DNA of 29,009 bases from CAZYXZ01 sp964651395. Lineage in GTDB: Bacteria > Actinomycetota > Actinomycetes > BP-191. The stretch spans positions 1 to 29,009 of the forward strand of contig CAZYXZ010000040.1 of assembly GCA_964651395.1 (NCBI GenBank), in the 5' to 3' direction. The number at the start of each line of letters is the position of its first letter. Position 1 is the first letter of the stretch. Below the pieces are notes generated by a model, which ran no database searches, had not been told where the DNA came from, and worked only from the letters and a program-made list of their open reading frames with translations. This document shows, one piece after another, positions 1 through 7,665 of the stretch. A program made the position numbers and the translations under genes.

Positions 1-359
<359 letters not shown>

Positions 360-374
360 TGTCTATTACCGCAA

Positions 375-443
375 CCGCGACTCCCCGAGGGGCGACGCGG
401 GTGGGTGACAAGGAGATTCGGCCCTCCTGGCGAGGAGGTCCGA
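375..443 (-). other. two hairpins immediately 5' of mature 16S
   Basis: The first (418-443) pairs CCTCCT with AGGAGG around a 4-base loop and extends through one mismatch by about four more pairs. The second (375-400) pairs CCGCG with CGCGG outside and CCC with GGG inside, with two mismatches. They lie in the part of the leader normally trimmed during 16S maturation. The classical RNase III stem would need the 3' flank of 16S, which is outside the window. Confidence 0.45.
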
Positions 444-574
444 TTTGGTCTGGCAATGAACAGACGTAACTAGCATCTTGTCTGTCTTTACCAAAGGAAT
501 CCCCTGCCGTGCGTCTCGGGCACCCTGATGGGCGCCGGTACGCCGGCAGACGGGGTTTTTGGCACTGACTTTTG

Positions 575-598
575 GCACGCTGTTGAGTTCTCAAGGAG
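575..598 (-). promoter_or_regulatory. rRNA leader boxA-like antitermination element
   Basis: The minus strand reads CTCCTTGAGAACTCAACAGC and continues GTGC. Its core TTGAGAACTCAA is a perfect 12-base palindrome (583-594). This motif, followed by an A-rich step, is a recurrent feature of actinobacterial rRNA leaders, where it is taken as the antitermination (NusB/S10 boxA) region. It lies between P2 and 16S, where such an element belongs. Function is inferred from similarity and position. Confidence 0.7.
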
Positions 599-613
599 CG
601 GGCGCGCACCTCA

Positions 614-633
614 GACGGACCGCCAGGTCCGTC
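614..633 (-). other. hairpin just downstream of rRNA promoter P2
   Basis: GACGGACC and GGTCCGTC form a perfect 8-bp stem around a 4-base loop, starting about 10 nt after the predicted P2 start. No U-tract follows, so it is not a standard terminator. It may cap the P2 leader RNA or act as a boxB-like element before the boxA-like site; this role is inferred. Confidence 0.5.
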
Positions 634-650
634 CGTGGGGCAACCTGCCT

Positions 651-679
651 AACGTATTCACTTGCCCTAGGCCTGTCAA
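651..679 (-). promoter_or_regulatory. rRNA operon promoter P2
   Basis: On the minus strand a perfect -35 box TTGACA (674-679) is followed by a 17-base spacer and TACGTT (651-656), which keeps the key first, second and last bases of a -10 box. The start would be near base 644, about 285 nt before 16S. A short A-rich step precedes the -35. Tandem rRNA promoters are common in actinobacteria, which supports both calls. Confidence 0.75.
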
Positions 680-813
680 TTTCCGCCCGGTGGGGCGATG
701 ACGTGGCACACCCCGCTAGACCGGCATCCCAAGTGGGGGGCCGATCGACGGGGAAGGGGTGCTCTCAGGCACCGGCCGCTCGCGCGTCCAGGCCGTCCTG
801 AGGGCGGCCCGCA

Positions 814-842
814 AGATTAGGCCGAACGGACCAATCCGTCAA
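814..842 (-). promoter_or_regulatory. rRNA operon promoter P1
   Basis: On the minus strand the sequence reads TTGACG (837-842), a 17-base spacer, then TAATCT (814-819), close to the sigma-70/HrdB-type consensus with ideal spacing. Transcription would start near base 807, giving a leader of about 450 nt before 16S. The -35 box is only 28 bases downstream of the tyrS stop codon. The start site is inferred. Confidence 0.7.
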
Positions 843-870
843 GGTCGCGGTGAGCACGGGTTGTGCGGGG

Positions 871-2109
871 CTACACGAGCCTCGCCGCGCGCCGTTTGCC
901 GGCCTGGACGACCTTGCCCGCGACCGCGGCCCGCGGGACGTCGTACGTGCTCAGCGGCGTGCCGTCGGCCCGGACGGCGCCGTCGTCGATGAGGCGGCGG
1001 GCCTCGCTCGTGGAGGCGGCCAGTCCGGCCGCCTTGAGCACGGCGGGCAGGTGGACCGGGTCGCCGTCGGGCAGCGGGTGCTCCGGGACGTCCGTGGGGA
1101 CCTCGCGCTCCCCGAACCGGCGCGTGAAGGCCGCCTCGGCCGCCTGGGCGGCCGCCATGCCGTGGTAGAGCTCCACGACCCGCCGGGCGACCGCCTTCTT
1201 GGCCGCAGCCGCCTCCGGGCCGCCGGCACGGGCCGCCTCGTCGAGCCCCGACACCTCGCGCGGGTGCAGGTCCGTGGCCAGCTGGGCGTAGCGGCCGACC
1301 AGGGTGTCCGGGATCGACATGAGCTTGCCGAACATCTCCTCCGGCAGGTCGTTGATGGCCACGTAGTTGCCGAGCGACTTCGACATCTTCTCGACGCCGT
1401 CCAGGCCCTCGAGCAGCGGCACCGTGAGCACGACCTGTGGGTCCATGCCGTGCGCACGCTGGAGGTCGCGGCCCGCGTGGAGGTTGAACGTCTGGTCAGT
1501 GCCACCGAGCTCGACGTCGGCCTCGACGGCGACCGAGTCGTAGCCCTGCAGCAGCGGGTAGAGGAACTCGACGAGGGCGATCGGGCGCTTCTCGCGGAAC
1601 CGCTTCGCGAAGTCGTCGCGCTCGAGCAGCTGGGCCACGGTGAACGCGCTCGCCTCGCGGATGACGTCGGTCATGGTCATCCCGGCCAGCCACTCGCTGT
1701 TGCGGCGCAGCTCCACCCGTTCGGGGTCGAGGATCCGCAGCACCTGCTCGACGTAGGTCGCCGAGTTGGCCGCGGTCTGGTCGGCGGACATCAGCTGGCG
1801 CGTGGCCGCCTTGTCGGTCGGGTCGCCGACCTGGCCGGTGAAGTCGCCGATGATCAGTACGGCGAGGTGGCCGGCGTCCTGGAACTGGCGCAGCTTGCGC
1901 AGCACGACGGCGTGACCGAGTGTCAGGTCGCTGCCGGACGGGTCGATGCCCAGCTTCGCGCGCAACGGCCGTCCCGCCTTGCGCGCGGCGGCCAGCTTCG
2001 CGGCCAGCGCGCCCTCGGGCAGCACGGCCGCGGTGCCCGCCTCGAGCACTTCCAGCGCAGCACTGTCCGCGTGCGACAACTGAGTCCCGCTGCTGGTCGC
2101 CGGCGCCAT
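871..2109 (-). CDS. tyrS: tyrosyl-tRNA synthetase (type with C-terminal S4 domain)
   Basis: This 412-residue class Ic synthetase activates tyrosine with ATP and charges tRNA-Tyr in the cytosol. The class I HIGH motif appears as TLGH (63-66) within a GIDPSGSDLTLGH stretch, the KMSKS loop is intact at 241-245, and GGTDQTFNL (202-210) is the usual synthetase core segment. The C-terminal ~60 residues, with LIDDGAVRADG, form an S4-like RNA-binding domain. Length is normal for the family. The ATG at 2109 lies 9 bases after the stop of the upstream glycosylase gene; there is no clear Shine-Dalgarno site, so the first ~25 weakly conserved residues make the exact start less sure. It is the last gene before the rRNA promoters and probably belongs to the tail of the arg transcript. 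No T-box leader is visible. Confidence 0.95.
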   Translation of the reverse strand: MAPATSSGTQLSHADSAALEVLEAGTAAVLPEGALAAKLAAARKAGRPLRAKLGIDPSGSDLTLGHAVVLRKLRQFQDAGHLAVLIIGDFTGQVGDPTDKAATRQLMSADQTAANSATYVEQVLRILDPERVELRRNSEWLAGMTMTDVIREASAFTVAQLLERDDFAKRFREKRPIALVEFLYPLLQGYDSVAVEADVELGGTDQTFNLHAGRDLQRAHGMDPQVVLTVPLLEGLDGVEKMSKSLGNYVAINDLPEEMFGKLMSIPDTLVGRYAQLATDLHPREVSGLDEAARAGGPEAAAAKKAVARRVVELYHGMAAAQAAEAAFTRRFGEREVPTDVPEHPLPDGDPVHLPAVLKAAGLAASTSEARRLIDDGAVRADGTPLSTYDVPRAAVAGKVVQAGKRRAARLV

Positions 2110-2118
2110 TGGCGAAGA

Positions 2119-2736
2119 CTAGCGGCGGCGCCGGACGGCTGGCCGGTAGGCGCTCACGTGCGGGTCGCCGTCGATCCAGAACCGCCACGGCGTCGGCGCG
2201 CCGGCGCCGGCCACGCCGACCCGCGGGCCGGTGCGCACACGCCGAGGGTCGACCGCCGTACCGCGGTGGATCCGGATCGGCCCGGCCGACAGGTCGGCGC
2301 CGTTGAGCGTGCCGTCCACGCCGAGCGCCTGGGCGAGTCGTGCCGGGCCGCGCGCCAGGTCGAGCTCACGCGACCTGGGCCGGCGCGCGCGCGCCAGGTC
2401 CTCCCCCAGGACGACCTCCCCCGCGCGCAGCAGCACGGCCGCCGCCTCGCCCGCGCGCTGGCACACGAGGTTCATGCACCAGTGCATGCCGTAGGTGAAG
2501 TACACGTAGACATGACCGGGAGGGCCGAACATCACGGCGTTGCGCGGTGTCTCGCCGCGGTAGGCGTGCGACCCCGGGTCGTCGGCGGCGCGGTAGGCCT
2601 CGACCTCCGTGAGGCGGACGCCGACTATGCCCCCGCGGCCGTCGGCGGCGACGAGTACGCGACCCAGCAGGTCCGGCGCCACGTCGAGCACGGACCGCGC
2701 GAAGAACGAGCGGGGCAGCGCGCGGCCCGGGCTCAA
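2119..2736 (-). CDS. mpg: 3-methyladenine DNA glycosylase, AAG/MPG family
   Basis: Removes alkylated purines such as 3-methyladenine from DNA to begin base excision repair. The family core is plain: TEVEAY with the catalytic glutamate, then DPGSHAYRGETPRNAVMFGPPG and VYVYFTYGMHWCMNLV, which build the damaged-base pocket. The 205-residue length fits bacterial members. The chosen start is TTG at 2736, whose TTGA overlaps the argH stop (4-base overlap); an in-frame GTG at 2763 would add nine residues and overlap argH by 31 bases. Neither has a strong ribosome binding site, so translation is probably coupled to argH. A mpg-tyrS pair is also found in Mycobacterium, so the neighbourhood is conserved and not functional evidence for a role in arginine synthesis. 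Confidence 0.9.
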   Translation of the reverse strand: MSPGRALPRSFFARSVLDVAPDLLGRVLVAADGRGGIVGVRLTEVEAYRAADDPGSHAYRGETPRNAVMFGPPGHVYVYFTYGMHWCMNLVCQRAGEAAAVLLRAGEVVLGEDLARARRPRSRELDLARGPARLAQALGVDGTLNGADLSAGPIRIHRGTAVDPRRVRTGPRVGVAGAGAPTPWRFWIDGDPHVSAYRPAVRRRR

Positions 2737-4175
2737 CGCGTGTGGCAGGCGTCCGATGCCCACTCGCGGTGGGCGGTGACCTCGAGCTGGGCGGCTTCCA
2801 GCTGCTCGGCAACGCGCGCCGGGGCGGTGCCGCCGTGCGTCGACCGCGCGGCGAGCGCGCCGTCGACGGACAGCGCCTCGCGCACGTCCGGCGTCAGGTG
2901 CGCACTGATCCGGACCAGGTCCTCGTCGCCGACGTCGCCGAAGTCGCAGTCGTTCGCGAGGCACCAGACGACGAGGTGGCCGACCGCCTCGTGCGCGTCG
3001 CGGAAGGACACGCCGCGACGGACCAGATGCTCGGCGACGTCGGTCGCCAGCGAGAAGCCGACCGGCGCCTGGGACGAGAGCCGCTCGTGGTTGACCCGCA
3101 TGGTCTCGACCATGCCGGCCATCGCGGGGAGGACGGTGAGCAGCGTGTCGACCGTGTCGAACGTCGGCTCCTTGTCCTCTTGGAGGTCGCGGTTGTACGT
3201 CAAGGGCAGGCCTTTGAGGGTGGCGAGAAAGCCCGTGAGGTGGCCGATCAGCCGGCCGGACTTGCCGCGCGCGAGCTCGGCGACGTCGGGGTTCTTCTTC
3301 TGCGGCATGATCGAGGAGCCGGTCGAGAACGCGTCGTCGAGCTCCACCCAGTGGAACTCCGACGTCGTCCACAGCACGATCTCCTCGCCCAGGCGGGAGA
3401 GGTGCACGCCGAGCAGCGCGGCCGCGAACAGGAACTCGGCCACGAAGTCGCGGTCGCTCACCGCGTCCATGGAGTTCGACGCCGCCGCGGCGAAGCCGAG
3501 CTCGGCCGCCGTGCCCACCGGGTCGACCGGCAGCGTCGAGCCCGCCAGCGCCCCGGCGCCCAGCGGGCTCACCGCGGCGCGCAGGTCCCAGTCGCGGAAC
3601 CGGCTCACGTCGCGGCTGAGCATGCTCAAGTACGCCAGGAGATGGTGGGCGAAGAGCACCGGCTGCGCGTGCTGGAGGTGCGTGAACCCCGGCGCGGCGA
3701 GGTCGCCGACCGACTCGGCCTGGCCGACCAGCGCCGCCTCGAGGTCCGCGACCCGCTGCACGATCAGCCGCACGTGGTCGCGCAGGTAGAGCCGCAGGTC
3801 GGTGGCCACCTGGTCGTTGCGGCTACGGCCCGCGCGCAGCTTGCCGCCGAGCGCCCCGACCCGCTCGAGCAGGCCGCGCTCGAGCGCGGTGTGCACGTCC
3901 TCGTCGTCGACGTCCGGGCGGAACTCGCGCGAGCCGACGTCGCGCTCGAGCGAGCTGATCGCCTCGGTGAGGCGGCGCAGCTCCTCGTCGTCGAGCAGCC
4001 CGGCGCGGTGCAGCACCGACGCGTGGGCGCGCGAGGCGAGCAGATCGTAGGGCGCGAGCCGCCAGTCGAAGTGCACGCTGTGCGACATCCGGCGTACCGC
4101 GTCCGCCGGTCCGCCGCCGAAGCGCCCTCCCCACAGCCTGGGCTGAGGAGGCGGGGGCGCTTGGCTGTCAGCCAC
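2733..4175 (-). CDS. argH: argininosuccinate lyase
   Basis: Last step of arginine synthesis: argininosuccinate is split into arginine and fumarate by a cytosolic homotetramer. The fumarate-lyase signature GSSIMPQKKNPD is at residues 286-297 and carries the catalytic serine region; THLQHAQP (165-172) supplies the conserved histidine. The product is 480 residues, normal for the family. The GTG start at 4175 is chosen because GAGGAG lies 7 bases upstream and the protein then begins like known ArgH proteins; a longer frame to 4205 would add a non-conserved stretch. It overlaps the argG stop by 8 bases and ends in a 4-base overlap with mpg, so the three are translationally coupled. Confidence 0.96.
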   Translation of the reverse strand: MADSQAPPPPQPRLWGGRFGGGPADAVRRMSHSVHFDWRLAPYDLLASRAHASVLHRAGLLDDEELRRLTEAISSLERDVGSREFRPDVDDEDVHTALERGLLERVGALGGKLRAGRSRNDQVATDLRLYLRDHVRLIVQRVADLEAALVGQAESVGDLAAPGFTHLQHAQPVLFAHHLLAYLSMLSRDVSRFRDWDLRAAVSPLGAGALAGSTLPVDPVGTAAELGFAAAASNSMDAVSDRDFVAEFLFAAALLGVHLSRLGEEIVLWTTSEFHWVELDDAFSTGSSIMPQKKNPDVAELARGKSGRLIGHLTGFLATLKGLPLTYNRDLQEDKEPTFDTVDTLLTVLPAMAGMVETMRVNHERLSSQAPVGFSLATDVAEHLVRRGVSFRDAHEAVGHLVVWCLANDCDFGDVGDEDLVRISAHLTPDVREALSVDGALAARSTHGGTAPARVAEQLEAAQLEVTAHREWASDACHTR

Positions 4176-5373
4176 GCATGCGCTCCTCGCGGGCGGCCCA
4201 CACACGGGTCGGCAGGCCCCAGAGGTCCACGAAGCCCTTCGCGAACCGCTGGTCGAACTTGTCGCCGACGCCGTAGGTGGCCAGTCCGAAGTCGTACAGG
4301 GCCGCGTCGCTGCGGCGCCCCTCGACGGTGGCCTGGCCGCCGTGCAGCCGGAGGCGGACCTCGCCGTCGACGTGGTGCGACGCGCTGTCGATGAACGCGT
4401 CCAGCGCGGCCTTCAGCGGCGAGTACCAGAGACCGTCGTAGGTCAGCTCGGCCCAGCGCTGGTCAGTGCTCTTCTTGAATCTCGCGATGTCGCGCTCGAG
4501 GGTGAGGTCCTCGAGGTCGCGGTGCGCGACCAGCAGGCTGAGCGCGCCAGGGCACTCGTAGATCTCGCGGCTCTTGATGCCGACGAGGCGGTCCTCGACC
4601 AGGTCGATCCGCCCGACGCCCTGCGCACCGGCGCGACGGTTCATCTCCGCGACGAGGTCGGCCAGGCCGAGTGAGCGGCCGTCGAGGCTGGTCGGCACGC
4701 CCGACGTGAAGCCGACGGTGACGACGTCGGGGTCGCGCGCGACGGTCGGGTCGCTCGTGTAGCCGTAGACCTCCTCCGGAGGAGTGACCCAGGGGTCCTC
4801 GAGCACGCCGCACTCGGCGGTGCGCCCCCAGAGGTTCTGGTCGATCGAGTACGGCGACCGCGCGCTGACGTCGATCGGCAGACCGCGCTCCGCGGCGAAG
4901 GCGATGGCCTTGTCGCGGGTCATGCCGGAGTCGCGCACCGGCGCGTGCACCTTCAGGTCGGGTGCCAGCGCGGCCGCACTCACCTCGAAGCGGACCTGGT
5001 CGTTGCCCTTCCCGGTGCAGCCGTGCGCGATCGCCGTCGCGCCATGCTCGCGTGCCGCGGCGATGAGGTGCTTGACGATGAGCGGGCGCGACAGGGACGA
5101 CACCAGCGGGTAGCGGTCCATGTAGAGCGCGTTGGCGCGGATCGCCGGGCCGACGAAGTCGGTGGCGAACTCCTCCCGTGCGTCGACCACCAGCGACTCG
5201 ACGGCCCCGCACTCCAGGGCGCGCAGCCGGATCGCCTCGAGGTCCTCGCCGCCCTGGCCCACGTCGATGGCGACGGCGACCACGTCGACGTCGTGCTCGG
5301 CCGCGATCCAGCCGATGCCGACGGACGTGTCCAAGCCTCCGGAGTACGCGAGGACGACCTTCTCCTTGCTCAC
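4168..5373 (-). CDS. argG: argininosuccinate synthase
   Basis: Joins citrulline and aspartate using ATP to give argininosuccinate, the substrate for ArgH encoded just downstream. The N-type ATP pyrophosphatase loop AYSGGLDTS is at residues 9-17, and GCTGKGNDQVRFE, typical of the citrulline/aspartate site, is intact. The 401-residue length is standard. The GTG start at 5373 overlaps the argR stop by four bases (GTGA), with a weak AAGGG site 8 bases upstream. No separate ARG box was seen before argG, so it is probably controlled with the whole operon from the argC promoter. Confidence 0.97.
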   Translation of the reverse strand: MSKEKVVLAYSGGLDTSVGIGWIAAEHDVDVVAVAIDVGQGGEDLEAIRLRALECGAVESLVVDAREEFATDFVGPAIRANALYMDRYPLVSSLSRPLIVKHLIAAAREHGATAIAHGCTGKGNDQVRFEVSAAALAPDLKVHAPVRDSGMTRDKAIAFAAERGLPIDVSARSPYSIDQNLWGRTAECGVLEDPWVTPPEEVYGYTSDPTVARDPDVVTVGFTSGVPTSLDGRSLGLADLVAEMNRRAGAQGVGRIDLVEDRLVGIKSREIYECPGALSLLVAHRDLEDLTLERDIARFKKSTDQRWAELTYDGLWYSPLKAALDAFIDSASHHVDGEVRLRLHGGQATVEGRRSDAALYDFGLATYGVGDKFDQRFAKGFVDLWGLPTRVWAAREERMRG

Positions 5374-5855
5374 GGACTGCCCTTCGTTTGATGTGTCGAC
5401 GCCAGGTCCAGCACCCGGCGGGCCAACGCGGCGCCGCCGCGCGCGGCACGGCTGACCAGCAGGACCGTGTCGTCGCCGGCGACGGTGCCGACGATCTCCG
5501 GCCAGCCGGCCCGGTCGAGGGCCGAGGCGACCAGATGAGCGCCGCCGGGCGGCGTACGGACGACGGCCAGGTTCGCCGAGGAGTCGACGTCGACGACGAA
5601 GTCGCCGAGCAACCGGGACAGCGCCGGCTCGGCGGCCGGGCCGCCCTCGAGCGCGACGGCGTAGGCGACGCCGCCGTTGACGTGGATGCGGGCCGCGCCC
5701 AGCTCCTCCAGGTCGCGCGAGAGGGTCGCCTGGGTCACGACCATGCCGTCACCGGCGAGCAGCTTCGCGAGCTCGGCCTGCGAGCGCACGGGACGCCCGT
5801 TGACCAGCTCGGCGATGCGGCGCTGGCGGGCGGCCTTGGTCGGTGGGCGCGGCAC
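5370..5855 (-). CDS. argR: arginine repressor
   Basis: Hexameric DNA-binding repressor that senses L-arginine and binds ARG boxes. Residues ~1-70 form a winged helix, with SQAELAKLL and TQATLSRDLEELG as the recognition region; the C-terminal domain (~85-161) includes GTVAGDDTVLLV, the oligomerisation and arginine-binding part. Length (161) is slightly above the usual 150-156. It starts with GTG 3 bases after the argF stop and overlaps argG by 4. Its position within the operon it presumably represses implies autoregulation through the ARG box at 11954-11967. The argF-argR-argG-argH order matches the M. tuberculosis cluster. Confidence 0.95.
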   Translation of the reverse strand: MPRPPTKAARQRRIAELVNGRPVRSQAELAKLLAGDGMVVTQATLSRDLEELGAARIHVNGGVAYAVALEGGPAAEPALSRLLGDFVVDVDSSANLAVVRTPPGGAHLVASALDRAGWPEIVGTVAGDDTVLLVSRAARGGAALARRVLDLASTHQTKGSP

Positions 5856-5858
5856 GGC

Positions 5859-6794
5859 TCAGCCCTGCTCCAGCAGGAAGGCGAGCAGCGCCTTCTGCGC
5901 GTGCAGGCGGTTCTCCGCCTGGTCCCACACGGCGCTGTGCGGGCCGTCGATGACCTCCGCGGCGATCTCCTCGCCGCGGTGCGCCGGCAGGCAGTGCAGG
6001 ACGAGGACGTCGTCGTGCGCGGCGTCGACCATCCGCTGGTCGAGCTGGAAGCCCTGGAAGACCAGCGCGCGGTCGTCGGCCTCACCCTCCTGCCCCATGG
6101 AGGCCCAGACGTCGGTGTAGAGGACGTCCGCGCCGGTCGCGGCCTCGAGCGGGTCGTGGCCCACCACGACGGCGCCCCCGGTCTCGACCGCGATGGCCAG
6201 CGCGCGATGCACGACCTGGTCGATGGGCTCGTAGCCGGGCGGCGTGGCCACGCGCACGCGCATGCCGGCAGCCGCGCCGGCCAGCATCAGCGAGTGCGCC
6301 ACGTTGTTGCCGTCGCCCAGGTAGGTCAGCGTCAGCCCGGACAGGCCGCCGCGCCGCTCGCGGATGGTCTGCAGGTCGGCGAGTGCCTGGCACGGGTGAG
6401 CGAAGTCGGTGAGCGCGTTGACGACGGGCACGCTCGACGCGGCGGCGAGCCGCTCGACGCGGTCCTGGCCGAAGGTGCGGATGACGATCGCCCCCACGTA
6501 GCGGGACAGCACCATCGCCGTGTCCTCGAGCGTCTCGCCCCGGCCCAGCTGTGTCGTGGCCGCGTCGATGACGACCGGGTGCCCTCCGAGCTCCGCGACA
6601 CCGACCTCGAACGAGACCCGCGTGCGCGTCGACGGCTTCTCGAAGATGAGCGCGGCCGCCAGGTTCTCCATCGGACGTGGCCCGGTAGGCCGGTCCTGCT
6701 TCAGGCGGTCCGCCTTCATCTGGTCAGCCCAGTCGAGCACGCGCTCGAGCTCGTCCGGGCTCAGGTCGTCGTCGACGAGGAAGTGGCGGACCAC
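5859..6794 (-). CDS. argF: ornithine carbamoyltransferase
   Basis: Transfers the carbamoyl group from carbamoyl phosphate to ornithine to form citrulline; cytosolic trimer. Carbamoyl-phosphate motif STRT is at 55-58, HPCQ at 133-136 and the ornithine-side HCLP at 267-270. The start is set at GTG 6794, one base after the upstream receiver stop, because an AGGGGG site sits about 8 bases before it and the resulting 311-residue protein (MVRHFLVDDDLSPDE...) begins like actinobacterial ArgF. A GTG at 6803 is also possible but its purine run abuts the start. The unusual feature is what precedes it: a response regulator and a cytochrome rather than argD. Confidence 0.95.
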   Translation of the reverse strand: MVRHFLVDDDLSPDELERVLDWADQMKADRLKQDRPTGPRPMENLAAALIFEKPSTRTRVSFEVGVAELGGHPVVIDAATTQLGRGETLEDTAMVLSRYVGAIVIRTFGQDRVERLAAASSVPVVNALTDFAHPCQALADLQTIRERRGGLSGLTLTYLGDGNNVAHSLMLAGAAAGMRVRVATPPGYEPIDQVVHRALAIAVETGGAVVVGHDPLEAATGADVLYTDVWASMGQEGEADDRALVFQGFQLDQRMVDAAHDDVLVLHCLPAHRGEEIAAEVIDGPHSAVWDQAENRLHAQKALLAFLLEQG

Positions 6795-6795
6795 G

Positions 6796-7173
6796 TCAGG
6801 CACCCCCTGCCCCGCCGGTGACCGCCGCGATCCGGGCGAGCAGCTCGGGTACGCCGAACGGCTTCTCGAAGACGTTCTCGTCGCCGAGCAGGGCACGCAG
6901 GGCCGGAATGGCCTCGACCTTCCCGGTCACGATGACGACGGGGATGCTCGCCAGGTCACCGTCGGACCGCAGCTCCTCGAGCACGCGGACGCCACCGAGG
7001 TCCGGCATCATCAGGTCGAGCAGGATCAGCTCCGGCCGTTGCGCGGCGACCTTGACCAGGCCGGCCAGCCCGTCGGAGGCGGTCACGACGTCGTACCCCT
7101 CTTCGGTGAGCAGAGTGGACAGCAGGTTGCGGACGCTGGGGTCGTCCTCGACGACGAGCACCTGGGGTGGCAT
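6796..7173 (-). CDS. stand-alone response regulator receiver (CheY-like)
   Basis: A 125-residue single receiver domain without an output domain. Acidic pocket E9-D10-D11, phospho-acceptor D53 in LILLDLMMP, the switch threonine in VIVTGK and the conserved lysine in FEKPF are all present, so it should be phosphorylatable. Such proteins act as phosphorelay intermediates or by binding a partner. It is coupled on both sides: its ATG shares one base with the stop of the cytochrome gene (TGATG), and argF begins one base after its stop. No kinase is adjacent; the nearest is the PAS histidine kinase at 15506-16558, and pairing with it is only a guess. A receiver inside an arginine operon is unusual. 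Confidence 0.9.
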   Translation of the reverse strand: MPPQVLVVEDDPSVRNLLSTLLTEEGYDVVTASDGLAGLVKVAAQRPELILLDLMMPDLGGVRVLEELRSDGDLASIPVVIVTGKVEAIPALRALLGDENVFEKPFGVPELLARIAAVTGGAGGA

Positions 7174-7643
7174 CAGCTGGCTCCGCTCGGGCTCGGCGTG
7201 GGCTCGGACTCCGGCTCCTGGCCGGAGAGGGTCTGGGTGTAGCGCGCCACCTCGCGGATCTGCTCGTCCGTGAGGTGGAACTTCCAGGCGGGCATGCCAC
7301 GCAGCGGCTTGCCACGGCTGATCTTCGCCACGCGCTCCTCGAACGTCAGACCGGCGAGCGGGCCGCCGGGGATGAAGGCCGGCGCCTTGCGCTCCGCGGT
7401 GGTGCCCTCGCCGCTGATCCCGTGGCAGGCCGCACAGTTCTTCAGCCAGATGTCCCGGCCGTCGGTGTAGGACTGCGCCTTCGCGCCGATCAGGCTGTCG
7501 TTGGCGCCGAACCGGTCACCGAGGAAGACCGTCACCACGAGACCGACGCCCACGAGGGCCAGCGCCGACGCGACGATGCGCACGCGCCGCCAGCCGCGCC
7601 GCGGTGGCGTGGCGAGCGAGTCCCACTCGGCGTCGTCCGGCAT
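7173..7643 (-). CDS. membrane-anchored monohaem cytochrome c
   Basis: A 156-residue protein: short cytoplasmic N-terminus, one transmembrane helix (about 21-42, VRIVASALALVGVGL...), and an outward class I cytochrome c domain. The haem motif CAACH is at 70-74 and M117 in RGMPAW is the likely sixth ligand. The C-terminus is a short Pro/Ser/Glu tail (PESEPTPSPSG). The domain resembles the cbb3-type subunit III/cytochrome c family; the electron partner is unknown. The ATG at 7643 lies 22 bases after the argD stop with no clear ribosome binding site, and the stop overlaps the receiver start. It needs the haem c maturation system encoded elsewhere. Its place within the arg operon is odd. Confidence 0.88.
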   Translation of the reverse strand: MPDDAEWDSLATPPRRGWRRVRIVASALALVGVGLVVTVFLGDRFGANDSLIGAKAQSYTDGRDIWLKNCAACHGISGEGTTAERKAPAFIPGGPLAGLTFEERVAKISRGKPLRGMPAWKFHLTDEQIREVARYTQTLSGQEPESEPTPSPSGAS

Positions 7644-7665
7644 GCGGCCGAGGATATAGGCGTAC

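Larger units (their letters stand above)
360..870 (-). other. rRNA operon upstream region: promoters, antitermination element and leader hairpins
   Basis: This 511-base stretch between the tyrS stop and the 16S 5' end has no convincing coding gene. Read on the minus strand it holds, in order, promoter P1 (814-842), promoter P2 (651-679), a hairpin (614-633), a boxA-like element (575-598) and two leader hairpins (418-443 and 375-400) just before mature 16S. No intrinsic terminator with a U-tract separates tyrS from P1. Short open frames here are not supported, because they overlap conserved non-coding elements. Confidence 0.85.

Noticed and set aside
758..773. GGTGC-CTGAGA-GCACC hairpin resembling part of a TPP riboswitch
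   Set aside because: Only the CTGAGA hexamer matches; the rest of the THI-box is missing and no thiamin gene follows.
791..810. Hairpin after P1 as a terminator for tyrS
   Set aside because: The stem has a mismatch and no U-tract follows; it lies at the predicted P1 start site.
850..3789. Very long open frame on the plus strand (979 codons), and similar ones at 2742-4394, 5178-6821 and 19103-21154
   Set aside because: They lie opposite well-identified minus-strand genes, have low-complexity Arg/Ala/Gly/Val-rich products and no recognisable domains. Open antisense frames are expected at this GC content.
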